DNA of 64,000 nt from Tragulus kanchil (Eukaryota > Chordata > Mammalia > Artiodactyla > Tragulidae): NCBI GenBank assembly GCA_022376925.1, contig JAIOJX010000002.1, positions 43,299,501 to 43,363,500 of the forward strand, read 5' to 3'. The position numbers and the translations under genes are program-made. How positions within the stretch are numbered: position 1 is the stretch's first letter; each line of letters opens with the position of its first letter. Shown here one piece after another: positions 1-11,789 of the stretch. The notes beneath the pieces were generated by a model. The model had not been told where the DNA came from and made no database searches. It was given only the letters and a program-made list of their open reading frames with translations.

Positions 1-1371
1 TACCTCCCCTTGCCCCACAAAACTCCTATTTTATGAGCGCTACAGTTGAAAGATGATAGATTAGAACCTTCTAAAGCACTGTCTGAAAGACCAATTCAGT
101 CAGTTAAGTTAGTTAGTTTTAATATTGACTTCGGGTATTGAGCACCAGTATTCTTCCATGTTCATTAAGGATTCAGCATCTTGTGGCTATGGCATATTTT
201 CCTTCACAGCTCACAATATTTTATGACTTTATATAAATATTTCATGAACATTCTTAGCAATTAAAATTTACTAATTGGTTTAAGAATTTTTTGAAGGGGT
301 CCTAAATATTTAAATATGGAGACATTTCTAAGGATGAGACTCAAAAGATGTCTGGCATGATTCTACATAAAGCAATAAAAAGTGATAGCATGTCCTATTA
401 ATACAGTATCTATATACTGCACAGAAATATTATCAATTGACAAGTGTCCATTAATGATTGATAGATTTATTAACACTGTTTTTATTGACCTGATTTTCTT
501 TGTTGAAAGGATAGTCTCATGATTGTCAGTGGGCAAGGCTGATCTATGAGATATGTTGTTGTTGTTGTGGTTGGCAAAGCAACAAATTGTACTTCACTCC
601 TTAAGTGTTAGTTGCTCAGTTGTGTCTGACTCTGTGCAGTCCTGCGAACTGTAGCTGCCAGGCTTCTATGTCTATGGATTCTCCAGACAAGAATACTGTA
701 GTGGGTTGCCATGCCCTTCTCCAGGGAATCTTTCCAACCCTGGGATCAAACCCAGGTCTTCTGCATTGCAGGCAGATTCTTTAGCTTCTAAATCACCAGG
801 GAAACCTACAGCTTATGAAATGAAAAACATACATTTTGAAATTTTAAGAGCCTCTAATATGAACTCTTTTTAAAATTGTATTTATTTATTTATAATAGAT
901 TGATGATTGCTTTACAATATGGGTTTGATTTCTGCCAAACTGTTCCTTGGGCTTTGCTTGGACCATGCTTGAAGGGTAAACTTGGAGAAGGTATTGTGGA
1001 AGCAGACTTGGGCAGGAGATTATAGACTCCTGGGGCTTTAGCATCTCATCCAGAAAGAAGAGTCCAGGTTTGAATTAGATACCTCCCCTTGCCCCACAAA
1101 ACTCCTATTTTATGAGCGCTACAGTTGAAAGATGATAGATTAGAACCTTCTAAAGCACTGTCTGAAAGACCAATTCAGTCAGTTAAGTTAGTTAGTTTTA
1201 ATATTGACTTCGGGTATTGAGCACCAGTATTCTTCCATGTTCATTAAGGATTCAGCATCTTGTGGCTATGGCATATTTTCCTTCACAGCTCACAATATTT
1301 TATGACTTTATATAAATATTTCATGAACATTCTTAGCAATTAAAATTTACTAATTGGTTTAAGAATTTTTG
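1..1371. repeat. Tandem duplication 1: 1-292 = 1080-1371 (unit 1079 bp)
   Basis: The two segments are identical. In the pattern shared by the other blocks, the left copy ends at 292 and the right copy is 293-1371, so the part matching 293-1079 should lie just left of the window. Confidence 0.9.
608..806 (-). mobile_element. Bov-tA SINE
   Basis: gttagttgctcagttgtgtc ... attctttagcttctaaatcaccagg, the reverse complement of Bov-tA, full length but diverged. Confidence 0.9.
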
Positions 1372-3421
1372 AGTACAGTAAAACTTCTGATTCCAATCTA
1401 ATAGTCTGAAATTTTATCTATTAAATACAATTGCATCATAATATTTATAAAGTTTGAAAGCAATACCTATAGAGTTTTATCGTCTTTTAAAAAATTCTTG
1501 AGGTTCTTTGACTTCTTAAGTCTAACATTTTAAGGAACTCTATAAATTCAGGTATTATTACAGAGAAGAGGAAATACAGAGTAAAAAATCTTACAAAATA
1601 ATATTATTGGACACTAGTTAGGTATTTCTTATCTTGTTAGTGCGATTTTTTTCATACCTTTTCTTCTGACCATGTATACAGTAAATTTATACTTTAGGTA
1701 ATTAATTTGTCTCTTTTTAACAAAAACATATAGTATATGTGTGCTGTGTGTAGTCACTCAGTCATTTTTGACTCTTTGTGACTCTGTGGATTGCAGCTTG
1801 CCAGGCCTCTCTGTTCATGGGGATTCTCCAGGCAAGAATACTGGAATGGGTTGCCGTGCCATGGAAGATCTCCTCCAGGGGATCTTCTCATCAGTTGAAC
1901 CCAGGTCTCCTGCATTGCAGGTGGATTATTTGCCAGCTGCGTCACCAGGAAAGCCCAAAAGTGTATAGTATATAAATGGTTTTAAACTGGTAATGATAAC
2001 CATCTGAAATTCCCAGTACCTATTATCAAAAGAATAAAAAGAGAATATGAAAGTGGATGGAAAACATTAAGGTTGCACGGCTGTGAAAACAAATCCTGAA
2101 CAAAATTCTGAACATACTTCTATGAATACTTCCAGAGAATACATGGCCTTGCTTGCCATGTATCATATAATAGAGGCTCAGGCACCTCAGACTGCAAGGA
2201 AGTAATTAGAAAAACGCTGGGTTCAATACATTATTAACTAGCATATTTTACCTCAAGAAACAGCAAAAGCGTTGAAAGTTTGAAATAGATTAAGAAAACC
2301 TTCTAAAGCACTGTCTGAAAGACCAATTCAGTCAGTTAAGTTAGTTAGTTTTAATATTGACTTGGTATTGAGCACCAGTATTCTTCCATGTTCATTAAGG
2401 ATTCAGCATCTTGTGGCTATGGCATATTTTCCTTCACAGCTCACAATATTTTATGACTTTATATAAATATTTCATGAACATTCTTAGCAATTAAAATTTA
2501 CTAATTGGTTTAAGAATTTTTGAGTACAGTAAAACTTCTGATTCCAATCTAATAGTCTGAAATTTTATCTATTAAATACAATTGCATCATAATATTTATA
2601 AAGTTTGAAAGCAATACCTATAGAGTTTTATCGTCTTTTAAAAAATTCTTGAGGTTCTTTGACTTCTTAAGTCTAACATTTTAAGGAACTCTATAAATTC
2701 AGGTATTATTACAGAGAAGAGGAAATACAGAGTAAAAAATCTTACAAAATAATATTATTGGACACTAGTTAGGTATTTCTTATCTTGTTAGTGCGATTTT
2801 TTTCATACCTTTTCTTCTGACCATGTATACAGTAAATTTATACTTTAGGTAATTAATTTGTCTCTTTTTAACAAAAACATATAGTATATGTGTGCTGTGT
2901 GTAGTCACTCAGTCATTTTTGACTCTTTGTGACTCTGTGGATTGCAGCTTGCCAGGCCTCTCTGTTCATGGGGATTCTCCAGGCAAGAATACTGGAATGG
3001 GTTGCCGTGCCATGGAAGATCTCCTCCAGGGGATCTTCTCATCAGTTGAACCCAGGTCTCCTGCATTGCAGGTGGATTATTTGCCAGCTGCGTCACCAGG
3101 AAAGCCCAAAAGTGTATAGTATATAAATGGTTTTAAACTGGTAATGATAACCATCTGAAATTCCCAGTACCTATTATCAAAAGAATAAAAAGAGAATATG
3201 AAAGTGGATGGAAAACATTAAGGTTGCACGGCTGTGAAAACAAATCCTGAACAAAATTCTGAACATACTTCTATGAATACTTCCAGAGAATACATGGCCT
3301 TGCTTGCCATGTATCATATAATAGAGGCTCAGGCACCTCAGACTGCAAGGAAGTAATTAGAAAAACGCTGGGTTCAATACATTATTAACTAGCATATTTT
3401 ACCTCAAGAAACAGCAAAAGC
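1144..3421. repeat. Tandem duplication 2: 1144-2270 = 2297-3421
   Basis: Offset 1153, then 1151 bp after a two-base loss (cttcgggtatt against cttggtatt). The 26-bp junction 2271-2296 matches neither copy well. A Bov-tA is carried in both. Confidence 0.95.
1745..1957 (-). mobile_element. Bov-tA SINE (copy at 2896-3108)
   Basis: gtgtgtagtcactcagtcat to gcgtcaccaggaaagccc, full-length reverse complement of Bov-tA. Flanking atagtatat on both sides is a probable target-site duplication. The open frames over it are SINE-derived and not genes. Confidence 0.92.
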
Positions 3422-3610
3422 TCAAAATTCAAGATTATTCAAGGGGACTTAAAGCATCGATTACTAACCTACATTAGGAATATTGATACAACATCTTAAA
3501 CGTGTAGGTGACTCCTGCAATCAAAGGAATATTTTCTATGTTAAAGCATTCCTTCCTATCATGAGAGACAAGTATTTAATTTGAATTGTGACATCTTTGC
3601 ATGCACTTGT

Positions 3611-3651
<41 letters not shown>

Positions 3652-4324
3652 ACACATCTATATTCTGTATTCTGCTCCTCTTCAGAGTAAAACATAATTG
3701 ACTTACCATAATTGGGAAGGATATGATTTAGCTTTTGAGACTGCAAATTAAGTGCTCTCAAATCTCAGAGACATTTTTTTTATTTAAAGTTTTTAGAAAG
3801 CAGTGTTACTAGTATATTACTCTTGATAACCATGGGACACATAAATAAAATTTGCTTTTAAAAATAGTTTTCAGATGTTTGAGAGACAGGAGTAATTTTC
3901 TTTTTCTTTTTTTTCCAAATGGAATGACATAGATTATTGCTGCATCCTTTACTTGTTATTTTACTGATATGGAAAACACATATGGATTGGAAGTAGTTGG
4001 TTACATTCCAAAAGGGTAATGTAGTCTTTTTTTTTTCTTTCTCTCTTTCCTTTTGTTTGTTTGCTGTTGATGGAGAAAGTAGCTAGGGGTTAGGTGGCAT
4101 GAATTCTATTTCTTTCAAAGGCTTTATATGGTACAAAATTCCAAATAATTTCTATTTACAATGATATAAGAAGTTCACAATAATAGACTATATATGCATT
4201 ACTTGAGAGGTTGATAACTATTTTATACAGCATTGTTTCAAGTAAGCAATTTGGAAATTATCAGTACAGGAACATTATTATTTTTTTTCTAAGGCTATTT
4301 ATATTCTATTTTATTTATTTATTT
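3422..4324. other. Intronic or upstream DNA, no gene seen
   Basis: AT-rich sequence with the CA repeat and T-rich runs at 3895-3915 and 4027-4060. No open frame of note and no recognised repeat. Confidence 0.6.
3617..3652. repeat. (CA)n microsatellite
   Basis: An uninterrupted CA run of about 17 units in unique intron DNA. Confidence 0.95.
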
Positions 4325-4565
4325 TTTAAACCTTTATTTTACTTTTAACTTTTACAGAGTTTTGTTGTTTACAGATATGCATGTTCCCAGATCAGTCATA
4401 TGTATATCCCTCCCTTCCCACCCCTCCCGACCATCACACAGCACCCCTGAAGGATCCCCTTTTGTCACAGAGCAATGACTATAGCTATTTTCTTCACTTA
4501 TAGTACAGGCCTTCATGCTACTTCCTTTACGCCTCCCACCCTCTGAGGAACATTGTTTGAAAAAG
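4325..4565 (-). mobile_element. L1 3' UTR fragment
   Basis: ttttacagagttttgttgtt followed by cccagatcagtcatatg matches the 3' UTR seen at 26610-26670, with the T-rich end at the left. From 4443 it is duplicated at 5521. Confidence 0.8.
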
Positions 4566-6570
4566 AAATTAGAACATTGAATTTCCAAATTAGAGTCATG
4601 CTCTAGGATTTAGTCTTCCCTATTGCACTCACATATTCCAATGACTATTTTTATTTCACTTAAAACATAGTGTAAGTATACAAACATCATCTGAAATAGC
4701 AAAGGCATGGATAGTGAAAGAAAGGGTGGAAATAGAAAAGATGGCATGTTCCACATCTGTCCTAAAGCCTTCCTCTTGACACAAGGAGGAAGGTTAGCAA
4801 AAAGAAGAAGTGTTCATCCTTGAAGTATGAAGTATCTTTCCAAATAGAGGCTGAAAGAAAGCAATGTAATCTTAAGGGAGAAAGAAGATGTCTTATGAAT
4901 TATTCTTTTTTAATGGGCTGTACTATATAGCAGTATTTATAAATTTGGGGCAAAGTTAGAGATGTTGACTCCTCTATATTTTTATCCTCTAGATACAGGG
5001 TAATAGTGATTATTGAAATCAACTTGCATTTTCTGAAGGTGTCTTTGCTTTTCCTTGTCCTTCAATTTCAGCTTATTGTTTTTGTCCTATGGATTAATTT
5101 ATCATTATTAATAATTAAGCAAGCTCAATTTTCATGAAACAAAAGTTCTTATAGTTTGAAACACTTTTATGTATATGTCTTAGGACTTTTAATAGTACAA
5201 ATTAATTTGATTTAGGAATAAACTTGTGGGGGTGGGTAAAAAAATATTATGCCACTCCATCATCTTTGAGTGACCTTTTATAGACTCATCTTAAAGAATG
5301 ATAGAAAAAAACATGACATCGATAAAAGATGGAGCAAAGGTTGAATCCCAGATCTACCATCACTTTGTGATTAAGATACATTTCTTAGAATGTTTTCTTC
5401 TATACATTGCATTAGTGGTACTTGATCTGGGGACTGTGGGGAGAATTAAATAAAAGTGCTACTATGAAAGTGTTGAGTATTCAACTTACATCAGTAAAAC
5501 CTCCTTCCCACCCCAAAAGCACCCTGAAGGATCCCCTTTTGTCACAGAGCAATGACTATAGCTATTTTCTTCACTTATAGTACAGGCCTTCATGCTACTT
5601 CCTTTACGCCTCCCACCCTCTGAGGAACATTGTTTGAAAAAGAAATTAGAACATTGAATTTCCAAATTAGAGTCATGCTCTAGGATTTAGTCTTCCCTAT
5701 TGCACTCACATATTCCAATGACTATTTTTATTTCACTTAAAACATAGTGTAAGTATACAAACATCATCTGAAATAGCAAAGGCATGGATAGTGAAAGAAA
5801 GGGTGGAAATAGAAAAGATGGCATGTTCCACATCTGTCCTAAAGCCTTCCTCTTGACACAAGGAGGAAGGTTAGCAAAAAGAAGAAGTGTTCATCCTTGA
5901 AGTATGAAGTATCTTTCCAAATAGAGGCTGAAAGAAAGCAATGTAATCTTAAGGGAGAAAGAAGATGTCTTATGAATTATTCTTTTTTAATGGGCTGTAC
6001 TATATAGCAGTATTTATAAATTTGGGGCAAAGTTAGAGATGTTGACTCCTCTATATTTTTATCCTCTAGATACAGGGTAATAGTGATTATTGAAATCAAC
6101 TTGCATTTTCTGAAGGTGTCTTTGCTTTTCCTTGTCCTTCAATTTCAGCTTATTGTTTTTGTCCTATGGATTAATTTATCATTATTAATAATTAAGCAAG
6201 CTCAATTTTCATGAAACAAAAGTTCTTATAGTTTGAAACACTTTTATGTATATGTCTTAGGACTTTTAATAGTACAAATTAATTTGATTTAGGAATAAAC
6301 TTGTGGGGGTGGGTAAAAAAATATTATGCCACTCCATCATCTTTGAGTGACCTTTTATAGACTCATCTTAAAGAATGATAGAAAAAAACATGACATCGAT
6401 AAAAGATGGAGCAAAGGTTGAATCCCAGATCTACCATCACTTTGTGATTAAGATACATTTCTTAGAATGTTTTCTTCTCTATACATTGCATTAGTGGTAC
6501 TTGATCTGGGGACTGTGGGGAGAATTAAATAAAAGTGCTACTATGAAAGTGTTGAGTATTCAACTTACAT
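4443..6570. repeat. Tandem duplication 3: 4443-5491 = 5521-6570
   Basis: Offset 1077-1079 bp; one two-base indel (ttcttctatac against ttcttctctatac). Junction bases 5492-5520 look like a degraded version of 4408-4442 (ccttcccacccc). Confidence 0.95.
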
Positions 6571-6789
6571 GTTCAATATTAAATCAACATTAATTATTTC
6601 CCCCTTTTCTTCTATTGTTTTCCCAGAGGAATTTTTTAAAGAGGGAAGGTATGTGTCACAAAATATCATAGGGGGTAAATAAACAATGATACTTTGGCTC
6701 AAGTGGTTTTCAAAAATATAGTAAGATAATGATTATGTATTAGTTGGAAGAAATATTTTAAACAGTTATTTAAAACTGAAAAATAGAAA
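4566..6789. other. AT-rich unique DNA, mostly in duplicated blocks
   Basis: No exon or named repeat recognised apart from a faint MIR-like stretch near 5340-5480. The same sequence recurs from 5521 and 7277. Confidence 0.55.
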
Positions 6790-8414
6790 CTTGCACAAAT
6801 CTCTTAGCCTCATCCACCAGAGGACAGATAGGAGAAGCAGGTAATATCACAACCCCACAGTTTCCAGAATAAAATCCACAACCACAGAAAGTTAATCAAA
6901 ATGAAAAGGAGAAGATTATATCTCAGGTATAGGGACAAGATAAAATCCCAGAAGAACAGCTAAATGAAATGGAAATGGACAACCTTCCAGAAAAATAATT
7001 CAAAATAATGATAGTGAAGCTGATCCAGGATCTTTTTTTTTTTTAAACGTTTATTTATTTATTATTTTTGGGTAGGGTGGGGTGGGGAAGGAGGGAGAGG
7101 GGCAGTCGAGCCACTTCTATTGGTCTTTCATTTGTCTGTTTTCATCCATCTTTGTTCTTTGGCCCGTGTGGGCCTCCCATCGCGGTGGCCTCTGTTGTCG
7201 CAGAGCACCGGCTCTGGGCGCATGCGCTCCAGAGCTCCGGCTTGGTAATTGGACACATCGGTCCAGCCGCTCAGATTTCAATTTCAGCTTATTGTTTTTG
7301 TCCTATGGATTAATTTATCATTATTAATAATTAAGCAAGCTCAATTTTCATGAAACAAAAGTTCTTATAGTTTGAAACACTTTTATGTATATGTCTTAGG
7401 ACTTTTAATAGTACAAATTAATTTGATTTAGGAATAAACTTGTGGGGGTGGGTAAAAAAATATTATGCCACTCCATCATCTTTGAGTGACCTTTTATAGA
7501 CTCATCTTAAAGAATGATAGAAAAAAACATGACATCGATAAAAGATGGAGCAAAGGTTGAATCCCAGATCTACCATCACTTTGTGATTAAGATACATTTC
7601 TTAGAATGTTTTCTTCTCTATACATTGCATTAGTGGTACTTGATCTGGGGACTGTGGGGAGAATTAAATAAAAGTGCTACTATGAAAGTGTTGAGTATTC
7701 AACTTACATGTTCAATATTAAATCAACATTAATTATTTCCCCCTTTTCTTCTATTGTTTTCCCAGAGGAATTTTTTAAAGAGGGAAGGTATGTGTCACAA
7801 AATATCATAGGGGGTAAATAAACAATGATACTTTGGCTCAAGTGGTTTTCAAAAATATAGTAAGATAATGATTATGTATTAGTTGGAAGAAATATTTTAA
7901 ACAGTTATTTAAAACTGAAAAATAGAAACTTGCACAAATCTCTTAGCCTCATCCACCAGAGGACAGATAGGAGAAGCAGGTAATATCACAACCCCACAGT
8001 TTCCAGAATAAAATCCACAACCACAGAAAGTTAATCAAAATGAAAAGGGAGAAGATTATATCTCAGGTATAGGGACAAGATAAAATCCCAGAAGAACAGC
8101 TAAATGAAATGGAAATGGACAACCTTCCAGAAAAATAATTCAAAATAATGATAGTGAAGCTGATCCAGGATCTTTTTTTTTTTTAAACGTTTATTTATTT
8201 ATTATTTTTGGGTAGGGTGGGGTGGGGAAGGAGGGAGAGGGGCAGTCGAGCCACTTCTATTGGTCTTTCATTTGTCTGTTTTCATCCATCTTTGTTCTTT
8301 GGCCCGTGTGGGCCTCCCATCGCGGTGGCCTCTGTTGTCGCAGAGCACCGGCTCTGGGCGCATGCGCTCCAGAGCTCCGGCTTGGTAATTGGACACATCG
8401 GTCCAGCCGCTCAG
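6138..8414. repeat. Tandem duplication 4: 6138-7274 = 7277-8414
   Basis: Offset 1139-1140 bp with one G-run indel (6900s against 8040s). The left copy stops in the middle of a CHR SINE and the right copy carries the whole SINE. Confidence 0.95.
6790..7030 (+). mobile_element. Old L1 5'-region fragment
   Basis: Sequence around ctaaatgaaatggaaatgga and ataatgatagtgaagctgat resembles the 5' UTR/ORF1 start of old mammalian L1s. It precedes a CHR SINE and then L1 ORF2 C-terminal sequence at 8575. It is copied at 7930-8170. The family assignment is from memory of the pattern and is moderate. Confidence 0.55.
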
Positions 8415-8508
8415 TGGCACGTAGGATCTTCCCAGGCCAGGGATTGAACCAGCGCCCCTTGCACTGCAAGGCGGTGTCCTTACCCACTGGACCACTAGGG
8501 AAGGCCCG
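8183..8508 (-). mobile_element. CHR SINE (complete copy; cut copy at 7043-7274)
   Basis: The T-rich 3' tail is at the left; cccatcgcggtggcctctgt, ccggctctgggcgcatgcgc and gattgaaccagcgcccc lead to accactagggaaggccc, the SINE 5' end. The left copy stops at tcag (7274), where the next duplication copy begins. The 66 bases right of the element recur with another SINE at 36625. Confidence 0.9.
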
Positions 8509-8989
8509 AAACAAATATATTTTAATGTATATATATGGAATATGGAATAAAATATAAATCATTAACCTATATGTAAAAAATTAAATTAGATCATTCTTTA
8601 ACACCATACAGACAAATAAGCTCAAAATCTATTAAAGACCTAAATGTGACACTGGACACTATAAAACTCCCAGAGGAAAACATAGGCAGAATACTCTCTG
8701 ACATAATAACAATCTTTTTCAATCTGTTTCCCAGAATAATGGTAACGGGAATAAAAACAAAAATATACAAAGGGAGGCACTTAAAATTTTGCATAGCAAA
8801 GGAGACAATAAGAAAATAAAAAGACAACTCATTAGGAAAAAAAATTGCTAATGATGTGATTGAGAAGAGATTGGTTTCCAAAATTTACCAAGAGCACATG
8901 ACATTTCACAGTATTAAAACAAACAACCCCGTCCAAAAATGGGCAGAAGACCTAAGTAGGCATTTCTCCAAAGAAAAGATATAGTTGGC

Positions 8990-11317
8990 CAAGAGGCACA
9001 TGAAAAGATGTTCAACATTGCTATTTACTAGAGAAATGCAAAGCAAATCTACAATTAGATATCACCTCACACCAGGGAGAATGACTGTCATCAAATATCC
9101 ACAGCCAATAAGTTCTGGAGAGGGTGTGTAGTTGCTGTTGAATGTAAATTGGTACTGCTACTATGTAGAACAGTATGGGGTTTCTTTAAAATCTAAGCTA
9201 AAAAAAGAGGAATAACTTGAGAATTGCGGGTTAAGTTTTATTTGGGGAAAATTTGGACTGCAGCCTGGGAGGCAGCACCTCAGATAGCTCTGAGAGACTG
9301 CTCCAAAAAAGCAGCGGGAGGGAAATTAATATATAAGGTTTTGATGACAGGGGATTTTCAGTACCATTTTACAAAGGGAGTTTCGATTAGTCATGAAGAT
9401 CTGATATCACCATGAAGGGATTTAGTGGTTTTTTTTAGGTATGAGGAGATGCAAGGAATGAGATAATAAAATCTGTTCCTAAAAACATCTGCTTGTCTAA
9501 AGACCTGTCCCACCAGATCCTCTGGAGCACAGAGTGCCTTACTGCACCCTAAAGTCCCTCAGGGGGTGTTGAGAGTTAGCAGCTATCATAGCACAGGGTT
9601 CAGTCTCCACAGTGGCGGATGGCAAATGCCCTTGTTGTTCAGACATTGGCAATGTAATTGGTTAGTGCCAATTTTTAGCTAACACATAAGACCCTGCAAT
9701 CCCACTCCTGGGGATATATCCAGAGCAGAATATAATCTGAAAGGATACATACACCCCATGTTCATTGCAGCACTGCATACAATAGCCAGGACATAAAAGC
9801 AACATAACTTTGTCTGTTGACAGTAATGGATAAAGTGTGGTACATGTATACAATGTGGTAATGTATGCATTACTCAGCCATTAAAATAGAATGAAATACT
9901 GACATTTGCAGCAACATGGATGGACCTAGAGATTGTCATAGTGAGTAAAGTAAGGCAGACAGAGAAGAAATATTGCATGTCCTCCCTTATATGTGGAATC
10001 TAAAAAGGAATGATACAAGTGTACTTACAAAACAGAGACTCATTAATTTAAACTTCTGAGGGAAGGATTGGGGAAAAGATAGTTAAGGAGTTTGGAATGG
10101 ACATGCACACACTGCTATATTTAAAATGGATAACCAGGGCTTCCTGGTGGTCCAAGAGGCACATGATTTACTTAAGAGAAATGCAAAGCAAATCTACAAT
10201 TAGATATCACATCAAGACACGGAGAATGCATGTCATAAAATATCCACAGCCAATAAGTTCTGGAGAGGGTGTGTAGTTGCTGTTGAATGTAAATTGGTAC
10301 TGCTACTATGTAGAACAGTATGGGGTTTCTTTAAAATCTAAGCTAAAAAAAGAGGAATAACTTGAGAATTGCGGGTTAAGTTTTATTTGGGGAAAATTTG
10401 GACTGCAGCCTGGGAGGCAGCACCTCAGATAGCTCTGAGAGACTGCTCCAAAAAAGCAGCGGGAGGGAAATTAATATATAAGGTTTTGATGACAGGGGAT
10501 TTTCAGTACCATTTTACAAAGGGAGTTTCGATTAGTCATGAAGATCTGATATCACCATGAAGGGATTTAGTGGTTTTTTTTAGGTATGAGGAGATGCAAG
10601 GAATGAGATAATAAAATCTGTTCCTAAAAACATCTGCTTGTCTAAAGACCTGTCCCACCAGATCCTCTGGAGCACAGAGTGCCTTACTGCACCCTAAAGT
10701 CCCTCAGGGGGTGTTGAGAGTTAGCAGCTATCATAGCACAGGGTTCAGTCTCCACAGTGGCGGATGGCAAATGCCCTTGTTGTTCAGACATTGGCAATGT
10801 AATTGGTTAGTGCCAATTTTTAGCTAACACATAAGACCCTGCAATCCCACTCCTGGGGATATATCCAGAGCAGAATATAATCTGAAAGGATACATACACC
10901 CCATGTTCATTGCAGCACTGCATACAATAGCCAGGACATAAAAGCAACATAACTTTGTCTGTTGACAGTAATGGATAAAGTGTGGTACATGTATACAATG
11001 TGGTAATGTATGCATTACTCAGCCATTAAAATAGAATGAAATACTGACATTTGCAGCAACATGGATGGACCTAGAGATTGTCATAGTGAGTAAAGTAAGG
11101 CAGACAGAGAAGAAATATTGCATGTCCTCCCTTATATGTGGAATCTAAAAAGGAATGATACAAGTGTACTTACAAAACAGAGACTCATATTTAAACTTCA
11201 AGAATGAACTTACGGTTGCTGAGGGGAAGGATTGGGGAAAAGATAGTTAAGGAGTTTGGAATGGACATGCACACACTGCTATATTTAAAATGGATAACCA
11301 GGGCTTCCCTGGTGGTC
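8990..11317. repeat. Tandem duplication 5: 8990-10151 = 10152-11317
   Basis: Core offset 1145 bp. The first ~100 bases of the right copy and the last ~110 of the left copy (10040-10151) carry many small deletions; the core is identical. Confidence 0.95.
9195..9685. mobile_element. LTR-like insert inside L1 (copy at 10340-10830)
   Basis: A stretch of about 490 bp interrupts L1 between the ...taaaatctaagc and ccctgcaatcccactcctgg positions. It contains tgcagcctgggaggcagcac, ataaggttttgatgacaggg and tagcagctatcatagcacag, and resembles ruminant LTR or solo-LTR repeats. I cannot see clear TG...CA ends or a target-site duplication, and I do not name the family. Confidence 0.5.
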
Positions 11318-11580
11318 CAGTGGGTAAAGACTCCTCCTTGCAGTGCAGGAGGCACGGGTTCCATCCCTGGCCTGGGAAGATCCCACGTGCTGTGGAGCGG
11401 CTGGGCGGGGGCGTTCAATTGTGAGCCAGTGCTCTGGAGTGTGAGCACCCAGAGCGGTGCTCTGCAGCAAGAGAGACCACTGCAATGGGCCAAAGAATAA
11501 AAATGGATGTAAATAAATAAATAAAACACCAATAAAAGAGGCCAAAAATTAAAAATAATAAAAAAATAAAATGGATAACC
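11287..11580 (+). mobile_element. CHR SINE with 13-bp target-site duplication (copy at 12408-12701)
   Basis: The element (11300-11567) starts gggcttccctggtggtccag and ends in an (aaat)n/A-rich tail. It is flanked by exact aaaatggataacc at 11287-11299 and 11568-11580, in L1 3' UTR. Confidence 0.93.
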
Positions 11581-11666
11581 CACAAAGACATTCTATCAAG
11601 CACATGAAACTCTGCTCAATATTAATGGCAGGATGGGAGGGCAAGTATGGGGAAGGATGGTGTATA

Positions 11667-11692
11667 TACACACACACACACACACATATATG
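11667..11692. repeat. (CA)n/(TA)n microsatellite in L1 3' UTR (copy at 12788-12813)
   Basis: A short CA run followed by tatata, at the end of the L1 3' UTR; both copies have the same length. Confidence 0.85.
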
Positions 11693-11789
11693 GCTGAGTC
11701 CTTTTGGTATCCATCTGAAATTATCACAGTTAGTCTGCTATAGTCCAATGCATAAATAATAAATAAAACTGAGAAACAGTGTCAGCTGT

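Larger units (their letters stand above)
8575..11770 (+). mobile_element. Old L1 LINE, 3' part, + strand, interrupted
   Basis: ORF2 C-terminal and 3' UTR sequence: cacactggacactataaaac at about 8650, agagaaatgcaaagcaaatc at 9030, gcaatcccactcctggggat at 9697, and the tail near 11690-11770 with gctgagtccttttggta and a final run of aaataataaataaa. It is interrupted by an LTR-like element (about 9195-9685) and a CHR SINE (11300-11567). The block from 8990 is repeated at 10152 and from 11079 at 12200. Frames are heavily broken. Confidence 0.82.

Noticed and set aside
1741..3119. Short open frames repeated in many places (for example 1741-1968, 2892-3119) as a small gene family
   Set aside because: They are translations of Bov-tA SINEs and of the tandem copies, not genes.
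7043..8508. tRNA gene at the CHR or Bov-tA heads
   Set aside because: These are tRNA-derived SINE heads with degenerate arms and SINE tails, not functional tRNA genes.
8257..8562. 101-codon open frame similar to the one at 36632-36919
   Set aside because: Both are CHR SINE plus shared flank read in one frame; the likeness is nucleotide-level repeat homology.
9195..9685. Endogenous retrovirus with coding genes
   Set aside because: Only an LTR-like stretch of about 490 bp is present; no gag, pol or env homology is visible.
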